64,000 nucleotides of DNA from Gambelia wislizenii. Its lineage: Eukaryota > Chordata > Lepidosauria > Squamata > Crotaphytidae. Where the stretch lies: positions 217,356,645 through 217,420,644 of the forward strand of contig JAUMIR010000005.1 of the NCBI GenBank assembly GCA_030847615.1, in the 5' to 3' direction. This document shows, piece by piece, positions 48,901 to 59,439 of this stretch (position 1 is the stretch's first letter; every line of letters begins with the position of its first letter). The translations under genes and the position numbers were made by a program. Under the pieces are notes generated by a model that saw only the letters and a list, made by a program, of their open reading frames with translations, had not been told where the DNA came from and did no database searches.

Positions 48901-51900
48901 AGACCACAGGTAATGTAACCTCTTCAGGGCTCACAACTCCATTGTCTACCAGCAGGTCTACTGTCTGTTTGTAAAAATACAAGTATCTAGAATGAGACAG
49001 GAAAGGAGAAAGCTCTCAGAGTGTGGTTGGAATGATATGTAACAGCACACACAGCAATCAGGCTCTGTTTATACAGTAGTCGTTATACAGAGAATACATA
49101 GCATAGGACATGCTTTATACAAGGCCAGACTATTTCATATCCTCCAACTATCCTCATTTGGCAGGGACAGTCCCCATTAATCCTTTGTCGTCCCACTTTT
49201 TCAGCTGCTTTTAAAATGTCCCCGTTTCTCTCTTCCCACTGCTACCCTTGGTCTTCAGCTTACTTAATTTGCTGGAAACATAGTTTGCAGGGCAAAAGCA
49301 GTTAAGGGTAGAGAGGAGACGAGGGGTGAAATCTTGCCCTTCCCATTAAACTGAGGCAAAAGCAAACTGCTGCAGCCTCTCCTAGCTTGTTTTTTCTTCC
49401 TCATTAATAACTTTTACCATCTTGACCGCACTCTGATGTTGATTGGCCACATGTGCCCTGGTTTTCATCTGTGAAATGTTGAAGAGCATGCTGATTTGAC
49501 CATCTAGCTCAATACTGTCTGTTCTGACTAGCAGTAGTTTACCAAAGTATTAGGCAGGAGCTTTCCATATCATCTTCTACCTGATCCTTTAATAAATGGA
49601 GATGCCAGAGATGAACGTGGGTACTTCTACCAGCAAAGCTGGGACTCTGTCACTCAGCTACAGGCCCTTCCCATTGACACAACAAAATACCAAGCTAGGA
49701 AATCAGTGCTTTTATGTCCACTTTTCAGTCACTATTCTGCCCTGTATTTTTTCTGGTATTGTTGAATAGATTATATGCTATGTTATTCTGGTTCAGAATA
49801 ACATAAAGAGCCAGCATGGTGTGGTGCCTTGAGCATTGGACGACAACTCCGGAGACCAGAGTGAATCCTCACTTGGTCATGGAAACCCCCCAGGTAACCT
49901 TGGGCAAGTCTCACTCTTTCAGCCTCAGAAGAAGGCAAAGGCAAAAAAACCTCATCCGAACAAATTTTACCAAGAAAACCCTGTGATAAATTCTTAGGCC
50001 TTAGGGTTGCCATAACTTGGAAACGATTTGAAGGCACACAACAACAACAACAACAACAATTTCTGGTTCACATTGGCTCAATTTTCAGCTGTGTGAGAAT
50101 TTTATTCCATTCTGAGGCCTGTTACCTGTTTGTCTCTTTAAATTCTGACTTAGAAAAAAAACACCCTCATCTCTAGGGCTGTCTAGCAGTAAAAGACCAA
50201 TGTATGATACAGGCCTGAAGGGGGGATGTCTGTTTATGGAAAAAGCCAAAAAGAGAACAGTGCACGTGTTATGAACTATATAGTAATAGCCACAAATAAT
50301 CTGCACTGCTACACAATGCCTGGCCAGACTTGCTCTGAGTATCACTGAAGGTGGGAAGGGAGGGAGCAGAAACTAGAGAGGAATTATATAAGTTCTTCAT
50401 AAAGTATCCTTATTTTACCAGCTAAATTGCTTAACCATAAATTAGGAAATGGCAGAAGAAGCGTTACTAGGGAAGCTTGTGCCACCATCTGGCCAAACTA
50501 CACTTAACTCTTGTACAAAAAACCCAACAACAACCCAGAAGTAACTGTTTTAGCCATAAGAAATCCAAAAATTCATTAGTTCATTTTGTGTGCAAGCTTT
50601 TGAGATCTCCAGATCTCTTAATCAAGCAAGATATTTTTATAAGATAGTATGCATTTGATGGAATGCAGTATATAATTGTCATTCACTTACCCCAAAGTGG
50701 CACATTTCATAAGAGTAAACATATATTATGCTATATCAGGGGTGGGCAAAGTGTAGCCTGTGGGCCACATGTGGCCTTCTAGGGCTGGTTTTATAACTGT
50801 CAGGGGCCTCAGGAGGCAATCTGTCCTGCCCCAAAATGCCCTTTGGGGGAGTGGAGGCACTTTCACCACATTTTGGGGGGCCTTCCTGGTCACTTCCTGT
50901 TTTGAGAAAAGCCCTCTCCTAAAAGGAGGGCTAGAAGAATGGCAAAAATGGGGAGGATGCAGTGGGGATATGTGGAGCGGGAGTGCAGCTCCCTCAGGTC
51001 TCCTAGGACGTTCCCCAAGCCTCCCACAGTTGCTCAGCCCATACAAATGTGATGATCATACAGAGTACTTAAGAACAGCAGCAACTGAAAGTAACTTGTT
51101 CAGAAGTGTGTATCAAGCCAGATGGTGGCAGAAGTTGGAAATGTTATATATTTTTTTTAGCCTACAATGCTACAACTCCTATAATCCCTTAGTGCCCCCC
51201 AAGGGGGATTCTGGGATCTGCAGTCCTAAAAAGAATTCTTTTTTTTCAGGCTGTAGATATTGGCTTGCCACTTGTTCCACCAAGCACTTGCTCCCCAGCT
51301 TGTGTAAGGCTATTTTATAAGCACATTCCACTGTGCTCAAGCTGTGAAGCTCCATTGACTGCAACACTTGAATGCTGCTGATGGAAACAAGCAACTATTT
51401 TCTCAGTTCCTTGTGGATAGGAATTTGCTAAAAGTTGCAAAGCTCCTTGATAAATTGAGCTGCTTTCCTAGGTTGTTTTTTTTTTTTTATAGTACCCGTG
51501 TCAGTGTCTCCAAACTTTTAAGACAAAGGTAAAGGCAACTCTCTCAGCTCTCACAATTGGGAGTGTGGAGCCCAAAGCTGCCTGCAGGGCTCCACTGTCC
51601 AAACAGGAGGTGTGCTTGTGTACTTTCAGCAACAATGTGGCATGAAAAAATTCTACAGGGTACTGTATACCTTCACCCATTTCTAGAACACTATGAATAA
51701 ATGAAGTTGTACCATTGAACTCCTTCAATCTTGCAGAGAGCAGAAAGACAGGAGACTTTCTTGGAGGAGGTACAGTCACACGGAAATAATTTCATTCTAT
51801 ATCTCATCATTGCTTAGCCATGGAAACCCACTGGGTGACTTTGGGCAAGTGACACTGTCTCGGCCTTAGAGGAAGGCCTTTCCAGAATAAATCTTGCCAA

Positions 51901-54900
51901 GAAAATCTCAGGGTGGGGTTGCCATAAGTCAGAGTTGATTTGAAGGCACATAACAACAACAATACTTTACCTGATGGTAAGGTGGGAAGTAACATGATGC
52001 TTTACATACCGTTCAAACTCCATGAGATCAGGAGAAGAGGTAGGTGGTGACTGTGTAAGCCTTAGGTGTATATCTTCTCCTACTGAGTTCTTCTCCTGTT
52101 CCTGAATCACATACCACACTGTGGTGCCACTCTGGTTGACAGCACTTGAAGGGGGTGCTACACTAGAAAGCAGAAGGAGAAACTAAGTTCATCATTTCCT
52201 CACTTGCAATGAATGCATGGTTGAGGACAAACTGCCTTTATTTTGAGCCATTCTTTTATAATCTGCCAGGACCCTGAAACTATGCAGAAGAATTCTACAT
52301 TGGCAAAAAGGAAGCAAACATAAAAGGAATTTGGAACTGGGTCTGATAACTCTGCTAAATGACCTTTTTTTTTAGAGTCTACTCTGATCCTGTGGCTCCT
52401 CCCAACGGTGTCACTCTGGTGTGGTTCGGCCTCTCTGCACCCCCCCTAGTGCCGCCACAACTCTGCTCAACACTCATTTTGCTTCTAACAGCTGTTTTCA
52501 CAGCTTGGTAGACTATCTGTAAAACAAATCTCACACAGCAGAAGTAATTCATCCTCCTGAAGTTTATTAGGCATTTTGAGATGCTTAAAGTAGATGATTT
52601 CAGCAAGTTTACATTTTTAATGTCTTACCTGTGATTACTGAAGTACATCTTCACATATTCTTCCTTTACTTCCTCCAAGCTGGATGGATTCCCATCCTCC
52701 AGATTCAAGACCTCTATTGCCAGCAGAAAGAACCATCATCACAAACTGGCATATTATGAGGCTTACTCATCAGGCTTACCTCAATAAAGTGATGTGGTTA
52801 TGGACAGAGTTATGGACAGAGGCTAACAACAACAACATTAACAACAATAATATGAATTACTATTATTACCCTCATTTCCCAAACTATATGCTCAAAGCAG
52901 CATATAAAATAATCATAGTACCTATCACAGTATAGAACCTATACAATAAAATACACTAAAATTAAATAGGCACTATAACTGCAAATGCCTGAAGTGGATA
53001 GCAGAGTAGATAGCAAGTCAAAGAAGGTGTAAAGTTTGACAAGGATAAACAAATTTAAAAATACATTTATTTAAATAAATAAAACTCTTTTTTAAAAAAT
53101 CATCCAGCTGTTTTGAGAAGGACTACAGTTCAAGGACAGAATACAATACATGCTTTTCCTCTAGCAGGTTCAATCCCAAACATTTTCATTTAGAAGGACA
53201 AGGCAGCAGGTGATGTGAAAGATCTGTACCTGAAGCTTTGAAAAGCTAGTACCTATCAAGCGTGGATAATACAGGGCTATCTGGAGAAATAGTCTGAACT
53301 GGTAAAAAGTAAGCTACACAAAGAGATAGTTTAGGCAGGGGGAAAGTGAAATAACCAAGGACAACTAGTAAATTTCATGGCTGATCTAGGACTGTAATCC
53401 CTGGTCCAAATCTAATACTGTACACTACTTGTATTTACCACAATACACTGGGAGTAGAAACTCTTTGCAAAGACAGAATAAAAAAGGTATCCCAAGGCAC
53501 CATACAGGTCGGCAGTGCCAAATGAAGAAGTATTTTGCTGCTGGTGTCAGAGTCTAAATTCCTCTCTGCTTTTGCTCCAAATAGGGACAGCACTATAAAA
53601 AGTCTGCTTGCACCATTCAGACACTTTATTTATTGCTGTTCTAGCCCATGGTTTTTACCTGAAGCAGGTTGTCTCACTGCTGCATAGCAAAGCTAGCCCT
53701 GCAAGCTGGGTTAGACTACAAAACCATCCTCCCTAAAATATTAATAACCTACGGGCAAGGAATTTTCTTGTTTAGAGAAGCATCCAAACATACGCGTGTG
53801 GCCCTGGCCTACAATCTAGAGTGATGGAGCCACAAGTGTAGCACCTCATCCGCCATCTGTGAGAATCAGAAATCTATGGGATGGAATGTCAGAAGGAATA
53901 AGAACCTTAGCAATCTACCTGGATTGCAATCACCATGGTAGCAATCTCTCTTAGTAGGCCATGTCTGCAAGACAACTTTGCCCTTTGCTTCTAGCTGTAG
54001 TTGGCAGAAGGGGTTTACATGTTTAAACAAAATAGCATATTCATTGTACAACTATGAGTACATGCCACCTCCAACTGTGATATACCCTGCCTTTATCTCA
54101 CTGCACATATGTTACTGAAAAGGCAGTGGGTAGGAAGGCCTCATTGTATCAAGTGAATAAGTAATGTGGGTGCCAATGTACGATATCTTAGCATCATGGA
54201 GTTGGAACAGACCACAAGGGCCATCTAGTCCAACCCCCTGCCCTGCAGGGATATACAATCAAAGCATATGTATTTATACATCAATTGACAAAAATATGAA
54301 CATTTAGACATGACCACAGAGCAGACTTCCTCAAGCTGGTGCCTTCCAGATATTTCCAGATAATGTGAAATTCAACTCCCATCAGCCCTAGCTAATATGG
54401 CCAGCAGTCAGGAATTCTGGAAGTTGTAATCCAAAGGATCTGGAAGACACCAGACTGGGGAAGGCTACTTTAGACCAAAGGGATCAAAACAGAGGAAGAG
54501 ACACCACACACACAAATATGCCTCCTGGAGGAAATTAACAGAAAGAAGGCCATGTTGCATGCTACAGTTTGTCAGTCAAAATGGCTTAGATAGGCTGGGA
54601 AGGAGAGGGCCATGATGAAAAATTCCTCTTGGATTTGTGCTATGCACATCAGAGGGTGAAAAAAGAGAAATGCAGAGTTCCTGAATAACAGTAATGGGAT
54701 AACTGGAACTAGATTGTACTTTAGGGTGGAACTATCTGCACACATGAATTTGCCAGAATAATAGGTATACTGGCCACAGGGAGAGACTTGCAGAGGACTG
54801 ACAGAGAGGAGGCTGGGTACTAACTACTCCTGTATGTGTTGGTTCTCCTCTGCAAATGGTTTTAAATTGAATTTTTCCACCAGCTGAGCTCTGACCTTAT

Positions 54901-57446
54901 GTCCAAGGGGAAATTGTCTGATCTGCAGCAGCAACAGTAGCAATAGGCATGAAAAGGATTAAGCACCCACCTTCCACCTGTCTACCCTTGGATATGCTGC
55001 CACATTACTCCATGACGTTAGCACATACTAATTTGGGACAATATGCTTGCTGAAATAATGTCTCATTCTACCCTGAGGTATACTGTAGTCCAGCCTGATA
55101 TTGATTCCACAATAATCTGGACATTTGCCTATTTTTTTTTCAACCAGAGACAAGGTAAGAACAGGAGAACATGTTTGGTCAAGCACTGCATACAGTACCT
55201 TTCATCCTCAGCAAGTTTCCCAAAGTTTGCTCCAATTCCTGGATATAGTTCTTAGCTTTACATAAAACTTGACACTAAGTAAGAAAAAAGAAAACAGAGC
55301 CAATCTATGCATGTTCTCTGCTGATTACCATTTCAATATAACCTACATTTCCTGATCAATCTCCTTGTAATAAACAAGGATGGATTCATATACTCATGTG
55401 TGTCACACAATTTTAGTAAGAGTCATGTGATAGTACAGAGGGCTAAAATTCCCATCATGTGCCAGCTGTTATGAACACAGCCTTCCTATCACGTGCAAGC
55501 AGCATCCATGGAAAGACAAGTTTAACTTGTTGTATGGTGATCAGAAAAAGTAGTGCTTCCATGAATCCACCTTAGTACGTTACAAAAAGCAGAAATACTC
55601 TAAAAAGGTAGTCTCAGGTGAGAACGCACTGCTGTGAACAGAGTACTGTATGACAGCTACAGATAGCATATCTACACTACAAGTTTAAACTGGTTTAAAT
55701 ATTCAATGACCGAAGTACCTATTGATTAAGGTTATTTCAAGCTGGCACAAACTCCTACAAGGTAAGCTTAGCAGACTTACAAATGTCACAAATTCTGCTC
55801 ACTTGCAACTTATCCTCCATATGATCACCCTTTGCATTTGCCTTTCAAGCCCAAGTTTGGAATGGAGCCCCTGCAACCAGTAAAGACACCACAGGTAGTC
55901 CTGGTCCTGTATTGCCTTGCAAAGCAGCTGAAACTTACTGTATTGCTCAAAAGAATTCTCCTTTGACTTGACATGTGCCCATCTGTATCTTCCTTGCTGG
56001 AGGATACCAGGTTGAGGAAAGTAGCCCTAAGTCCAAGCTTCAAGCACACAGAGATTATCCTAGACCCCATCCAAAACAGTGCCATCATAATGATACTGGC
56101 TGAGAGTCTAGGAGCTTATCTGCACAGGTGATTTACCCTGACTTGCTCCTGTTCCAGAGACCTACAGTCCAGATGACACAGGGCATTTACCCCAATCTGC
56201 CCCAGGCAGTCCTCATAACCCCTGGGGCAGATACAGAGCTGGAACAGGAGCAAGCCAGGATAGTGCCCTTTACCATGTTTTAAGATAATACCCGGGTTAA
56301 TCTGGTACTGCAGGGCCCTACGTATCTGCGTGAGCCCATCCCAGCATGCCCAGGATGGTTACATGCAGGGGGCCTGCAGTCACAGATTGTGCCCCCCCTT
56401 CCTAGCTTCCACATCAGTTGAGAAAATGGCGGTGGAGGTGGTTGCAATGATGGGATGGCATCCTGTTTGGACTCCGGCCCATTTTCTCCAGGTTACCAGG
56501 GAGGGGGGACAAGCCAGCTCCGATGTTAGGATATACCAGCAGGGAGCTGGTGTATCCTAGCTAGTGTAGATAAGCCCTAAATCATCTACTTAGTTAAGTA
56601 TACTTGACTAGTTAGGTATATTTAGTTGAGTAACATCTCCTGGCCCAACCCCCCAAATCCAACCTTGCCAGGCAGCAGCTGCTGTGAGCGACAGAGGTTT
56701 GTTCTCTTGTTGATTGGGAAACAGCAGACTGATGTTTCCACCCTCTCCCTTGAGTAATCTCCGGTGCAACAGTCAGAAGCAGGATGCCTGTCACAATTCC
56801 TCCTCACACAGGAGCTTGCTCACAGGAGGGGTTGGAAATGTCAGTCTGTTGCATCCTGATTGACAGGAAAACAAAGCCATGTCACTCGCAATGACTGATG
56901 CCCAGTAAGTCAGAATTGGGGGACTGTTATGGTCCCTACATATTCCCTACACTATTGAATATGTAGCAATCGTGAATATGAATTCATTATGAATGCATAA
57001 CTCTATGCATTTGTAACCGCAATTGTGAATTCCAGCCTTATTTCAAACCTTCTTCAGGCAAAGTGGAACAAGCCATAAATGAGACATACTTAAATTCCCT
57101 GCTAATTTGTTATGAAACATTTGTACTAAGATAAACAGCTCCATATAATTTCTTATGATAAAATTAAAAGCACATATACTACTCTGCGTAGAACATGTAA
57201 ATGTAATAGGAATCACAACAAGACTTAGCATTTGGTACAGATTTATTTCTATACCTTTGATACAGAATTTTCTTGCTGAGAATATACAGTTTCTCGTAGG
57301 TTGTTGAAAAGTCCTGCTAGAGTAGCTCTGTGGCGTGCCTGAGACAAGCGCCTTTTCCCCACTTGAGGCTTTTGATCTTGCAGACGTGTACGGTTCCTAG
57401 GAGTAATTCTGACATATGGGGTGTTGCAATTGCCAGTTGTCTCCAT
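36851..57446 (-). CDS. STRA8: STRA8, stimulated by retinoic acid 8, complete 8-exon coding sequence
   Basis: Eight minus-strand exons (57446-57255, 55274-55199, 52713-52629, 52162-52010, 48986-48701, 47437-47361, 45556-45445, 36928-36851) have GT-AG borders and matching phases; joined they give 1059 nt, 352 residues plus stop. Recognised by RRLSQARHRATLAGLFNNLR, the SPDLMEFE block, FYKQT...EVTLPVVS, STPEE, EDAFDVA and a final ETFDD segment, all in STRA8 order. STRA8 is a germ-cell nuclear protein induced by retinoic acid; with MEIOSIN it switches on meiotic genes. The basic residues 31-51 followed by an amphipathic stretch correspond to its bHLH-like N-terminus. Mouse is about 393 aa and human about 330. 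The long Glu-rich tract of mouse is absent here. Residue 65 is Cys where mammals have Trp (SKWQVL). An LxCxE motif lies at residues 341-345. Confidence 0.94.
36875..36889 (-). other. STRA8: LxCxE pocket-protein binding motif in STRA8
   Basis: Codons CTG AGA TGC ACA GAA encode LRCTE, residues 341-345 of the predicted protein, followed by an acidic tail. LxCxE is the classical contact motif for RB-family pocket proteins, and mouse STRA8 has LKCLE at the same place, where an interaction with RB has been reported. Conservation of L, C and E while neighbours vary suggests selection; binding in this species is inferred. Confidence 0.8.
38031..38082 (-). mobile_element. Tigger-like element end fragment
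   Basis: GAATGTGGAGGGACAACTGT is the end sequence also seen at 46135-46157 and near 28330. Confidence 0.5.
40020..40270 (+). mobile_element. reptile LINE 3' UTR-type repeat fragment
   Basis: GGGCAGCCACTGAAAAGGCT and GGATCTAAGCTGTATAGGGC match the phrase family at 6640-6840. Confidence 0.5.
40278..40455 (+). mobile_element. CR1 LINE 3' end
   Basis: TGGAATACACTGCCTCGGAG through GGCCCTTGTGGTCTCTTCCA and ACTCTATGATTCTAT, the canonical CR1 3' terminus. It lies in the last intron of STRA8. Confidence 0.85.
41452..41755. mobile_element. palindromic MITE, second copy of the 15632 family
   Basis: Arms pair around GACTCATCTTTACCACTGTT / AACAGTGGTAAACACGAGTC; outer ends GCCTTATTGTATGAGGGAAG and the complement CTTCCCTCGTGCGATAAGCC. 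Confidence 0.75.
43010..43352. mobile_element. hAT-type MITE with 8-bp target duplication
   Basis: Begins CAGTGGTTCTTAATCTGTGG and ends GTTAAGAGCCACTG; flanked by AATTAAAG (43002-43009) and AATTAAAA (43353-43360), 7 of 8 equal. CA...TG ends and an 8-bp duplication are hAT features. Confidence 0.85.
44432..45395. mobile_element. 964-bp foldback element with Tigger-like ends
   Basis: Starts ATACAGTTGGCCCTCCATTT, ends AATGTGGAGGGCTGACTATA. Two interior arms (about 44500-44830 and 44860-45300) are complementary, with internal repetition of CTTGACAATCTGGCTGAGG-type units on the right. Open frames inside show no transposase. STRA8 last intron, ending 50 bases from coding exon 7. Confidence 0.7.
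45445..45556 (-). CDS. STRA8: STRA8 coding exon 7
   Basis: Acceptor GTTTGTAG, donor GTATGA; one base completes a Ser codon, then 37 codons ending in phase 0. It reads SAFTGCTSESQEDNHHLYLQ, then IISFLKSLFFASTQPPQ, parallel to mouse ISAMFATCNSENPEEKFQLY, then IQIIEFFKSL. Weakly conserved, but the phases fit both neighbours exactly. Confidence 0.85.
45928..46157 (-). mobile_element. Tigger/MER2-like MITE, full length
   Basis: AGTTGTCCCTCCATATCCAC at one end and the complementary TATGAAGGGACAACTGTA at the other; body has GGTATCCATGGATTTAAGTA. Its end abuts a TA repeat and then a SINE. Confidence 0.8.
46191..46422 (+). mobile_element. tRNA-headed SINE, full length
   Basis: GGAGCCAGTGTGGCGTAGTG head through to GGCACACAACAACAACAACA. 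Confidence 0.9.
47361..47437 (-). CDS. STRA8: STRA8 coding exon 6
   Basis: Acceptor TCTTTTAG, donor GTAATG; 25 codons plus two bases. It reads ILIEDAFDVATSFLDRNETQ and EMSSQ, equal to mouse ILFEDAFDVASFLDKSEAQ. Too short to stand as an open frame on its own; found by translating the complement strand. Confidence 0.92.
48342..48480. mobile_element. half of a TGTAGTTTTGTGAG-type MITE
   Basis: GCACTGCAGAAATAATCCAG-like start (here CACACTGCAGAAATAATCCA) through ATGGAATTCTGGAATTTGTA; the mirrored half is missing. Confidence 0.7.
48701..48986 (-). CDS. STRA8: STRA8 coding exon 5
   Basis: Acceptor CATTCTAG, donor GTGAGA; 286 nt. It reads YLYFYKQTVDLLVDNGVVSP, EEVTLPVVSTAVSHLWQDLP and later GSVRDSGVNSQEASGSVVST, parallel to the mouse FYKQTMDLL...EVTLPIVSAAISHLWQ...GSMKDSGVDSQGAS block. 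It ends in phase 0 after STPEE. This is the most secure exon for family assignment together with coding exon 1. Confidence 0.95.
49808..50059 (+). mobile_element. tRNA-headed SINE, full length
   Basis: GAGCCAGCATGGTGTGGTGC head, GAAGGCAAAGGCAAAAAAAC, end ATTTGAAGGCACACAACAAC. Confidence 0.88.
50736..51020 (+). mobile_element. hAT-like element fragment
   Basis: CAGGGGTGGGCAAAGTGTAG and GCCTGTGGGCCACATGTGGC are a hAT-type terminus common in vertebrates; the other end was not identified. Confidence 0.55.
51811..51962 (+). mobile_element. SINE, head missing, near a STRA8 splice donor
   Basis: GCCATGGAAACCCACTGGGT through TTTGAAGGCACATAACAAC. The end is 47 bases from the donor of STRA8 coding exon 4. 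Confidence 0.85.
52010..52162 (-). CDS. STRA8: STRA8 coding exon 4
   Basis: Acceptor CTTTCTAG, donor GTATGT; one base, 50 codons, two bases. It is poorly conserved at first (VAPPSSAVNQSGTTVWYVIQ) and ends with the diagnostic SPDLMEFE plus a split Arg codon completed by the next exon. In mouse this region carries a very long glutamate-rich run; here it is short and not acidic. The splice donor is only about 48 bases from the tail of a SINE at 51811-51962. Confidence 0.88.
52629..52713 (-). CDS. STRA8: STRA8 coding exon 3
   Basis: Two AG acceptors lie two bases apart; the phase of the previous exon (ends with one base) selects the upstream one, so the exon begins at 52713 with AG completing a Glu codon. 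It reads VLNLEDGNPSSLEEVKEEYV and KMYFSNH, equal to the mouse NLQDGNPNSLEEVKEEYARMY block. Donor GTAAGA below 52629. Confidence 0.9.
54195..54265 (-). mobile_element. CR1 LINE 3' end, minus strand
   Basis: ACCACAAGGGCCATCTAGTC then CCAACCCCCTGCCCTGCAGG. Confidence 0.8.
54326..54463. mobile_element. short MITE with TTCCTCAAGCTGGTG ends
   Basis: CTTCCTCAAGCTGGTGCCTT pairs with the right end AAGACACCAGACTGGGGAAG; core ACTCCCATCAGCCCTAGCT is a widespread reptile repeat phrase, also at 25376-25470. Confidence 0.65.
55199..55274 (-). CDS. STRA8: STRA8 coding exon 2
   Basis: Acceptor TTACTTAG, donor GTACTG; 25 codons plus one base. It reads CQVLCKAKNYIQELEQTLGN and LLRMK, the counterpart of WQVLNKAKSHIPELEQTLDNLLKLK in human. 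The first residue is Cys for the usual Trp. The heptad-like spacing of Leu suggests a helix following the bHLH-like part. Confidence 0.92.
56109..56579. mobile_element. MITE with TAGGGCTTATCTACAC-type ends
   Basis: Left TAGGAGCTTATCTGCACAGG, right the inverted GTGTAGATAAGCCCTA; interior has the inverted pair GACTTGCTCCTGTTCCAGA / GGAACAGGAGCAAGCCAGG. First intron of STRA8 coding region. Confidence 0.7.
57255..57446 (-). CDS. STRA8: STRA8 coding exon 1
   Basis: 64 codons from the ATG at 57446 to a donor GTATAG below 57255, phase 0. It reads METTGNCNTPY..., then KRRLSQARHRATLAGLFNNL and RETVYSQ, near-identical to the mammalian N-terminus. A TTG sits directly upstream in frame, but ATG at 57446 is the natural start. 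An acceptor-like TCTTACAG ends at 57453, six bases before the ATG, so the exon probably begins at 57452 with a short 5' UTR and an upstream non-coding exon, as in mammals. Confidence 0.93.
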
Positions 57447-57639
57447 CAAAAACTGTAAGATAATGCCGTTCTATTACTGAAAAAATAACTCAGTACTGTC
57501 AACCAAGCACTACAAAACAGATAAAGCCCTTAAAGCTACCTGAAACCCATTGCTCCTCACCTAAAATGCTAAAATGATTACAGTAGATACTCATGTTTGG
57601 TTATTTACATTCATGTGATGACAGTCAACATTTGACCGT

Positions 57640-57750
57640 TGGACTACAGTTCTAGAGACCAAGGTTTGAATCCTCACTTAGCCCTGGAAAACCAATGAGT
57701 GACTTTCGGCAAGTCACTCTCTCAGGCTCAAAAGAAGGCAAAGGCACAAG
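57640..57750 (+). mobile_element. SINE middle fragment
   Basis: TTGGACTACAGTTCTAGAGA through AGAAGGCAAAGGCACAAG; no tail. It lies 190 bases upstream of the STRA8 ATG. Confidence 0.7.
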
Positions 57751-59090
57751 TATTTGGAGTGGAAGTCTGATTGGATCCAACTGAACTCATTTCATTTCAG
57801 ATAAACATGCTTAGAATTAGACTGAGAATCTAAGTCGGTCCTAAGGAAGGCTTCTGGAAAAGATCATAATGATTTGTTATAATAAAAATCCCTTCATTGT
57901 ACCAAACTTATGCTAATCCTAGGACAGCACCAGACAGAACATGGGTCTTGCTCATTGCTTACATCCCACCTTACTGTTCTTTGCAATTGTAAAAGATAAA
58001 TCCACAAAAACCTCTGTACATGAATGATTGACCTCAGAATCTGTTAGCAAGTACATTCCACAACTACTGATCTTTTGGGACAAAGTGTTGAAAGCCCCCT
58101 CCCCTTACCATACCCCCATAATGAAGTTTTCCAGCTTCCAGGGTAATGGAGCTTATCCTGACTGCCCACATAAGTGGTGTCAGTGATGCCCTATTATATG
58201 CAATAATAAATGCAAATCATTGCAAGAATTTCAATCTCAAGAATGAGAAACAAGTGATATCTCTGTGTGAAAGAACTGACTGGAAAACTGCTGAAATGTA
58301 TGAAGCAGACTTAATTTATGAAAGTACTGGGACTCAAATGTGAGGTGGCACTTAGGCAAAAGAACACAAGTGTTCTGAGGCTTTCCCTGTGCACCTTTCT
58401 AATTTTCAAAATTTCTCCTTTATAGCAACCTATTAACTGTCAATTTCAGAGAAAATTAAGGGCATCTTCCATTCCCTCAGTAGTGTCCGTATTTAATGTG
58501 ACACTACTTCGGCTGAGAACGACCCTATTGAAATAAATTATTTTCCTTTACTGAAATGGAAATCAATGGAATTCTGAGTAAACAAATATTTAAGAATGGG
58601 GCTTTAAAAAATGTTTGGGAGAAGTCCAACATGCCTGTGGCCAAGCACATACTTTGCATTTTAAAAAAGGTACAAGTTTCAAATCCTGGCATCTCTGAAT
58701 GAGTAGGATTAGGAGAAAATGTGCCAGTTGGGAGAATATATTACAGTACTCAGTCACTGTCTTCAGATAAGGGAGTTTTCTATAAGGAAAAAAAATGTAT
58801 ATTGATGGTTTGTCCTCTTCTCAAGCCTCTTTTCACATTATTTTTAAAGTCAGTTTGTCTCCTGACTTCAAGGAAAGGAAAACGGAACAAGCTGAAGTCT
58901 ACTGTTAGTGATGATTATCTATATTTTCCTGAGGGCCCACTGCCATTTTCTGAAAATATCCTCCACTTTCTTTCTCCTACCACTCTCCAGACTTTGCCTC
59001 TCCCTCTTGCAGAAACTTTCTTCCCTGTAGCTGAATTCCACCACCGTTTTTTTCTAAGGTTGCCTTCCTATCCAAGTCGTAACCTCCCTT

Positions 59091-59141
59091 TAGGAATTTT
59101 TTTTAGGATTAGGAATTTTTTTTAGGATTAGGAATTTTTTT
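59091..59141. repeat. 19-bp tandem repeat, about 2.7 copies
   Basis: Unit TAGGAATTTTTTTTAGGAT repeated exactly, in tandem. Confidence 0.9.
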
Positions 59142-59206
59142 ATTGGAGTAAGACCATTCTACTGAAAAATACACCCAACCGCAAAAGGCCATAAGAATAA
59201 CGCAAA

Positions 59207-59231
59207 TATATATATATATATATATATATAT
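59207..59231. repeat. (AT)n microsatellite
   Basis: About 12 alternating AT pairs 200 bases below the GC-rich block. Confidence 0.95.
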
Positions 59232-59439
59232 TCCCCCTCTTTTCTTACTAATACAAAAATAAAACTATCTATCCTAACACTAATACATTTTTCCTCTTAA
59301 TCTAAACACACTATACTCTTTTTTTTCTTTTCCACTCTTTTTTTCTTTTCCAATTAGGGGCTGTTCCTTTCTCACTTTATGCCCCCCGTTTCTTGCTTCC
59401 TTCGTTCTTTCCCTCTCCCTTCAGTTCTGGGAATGTGGG

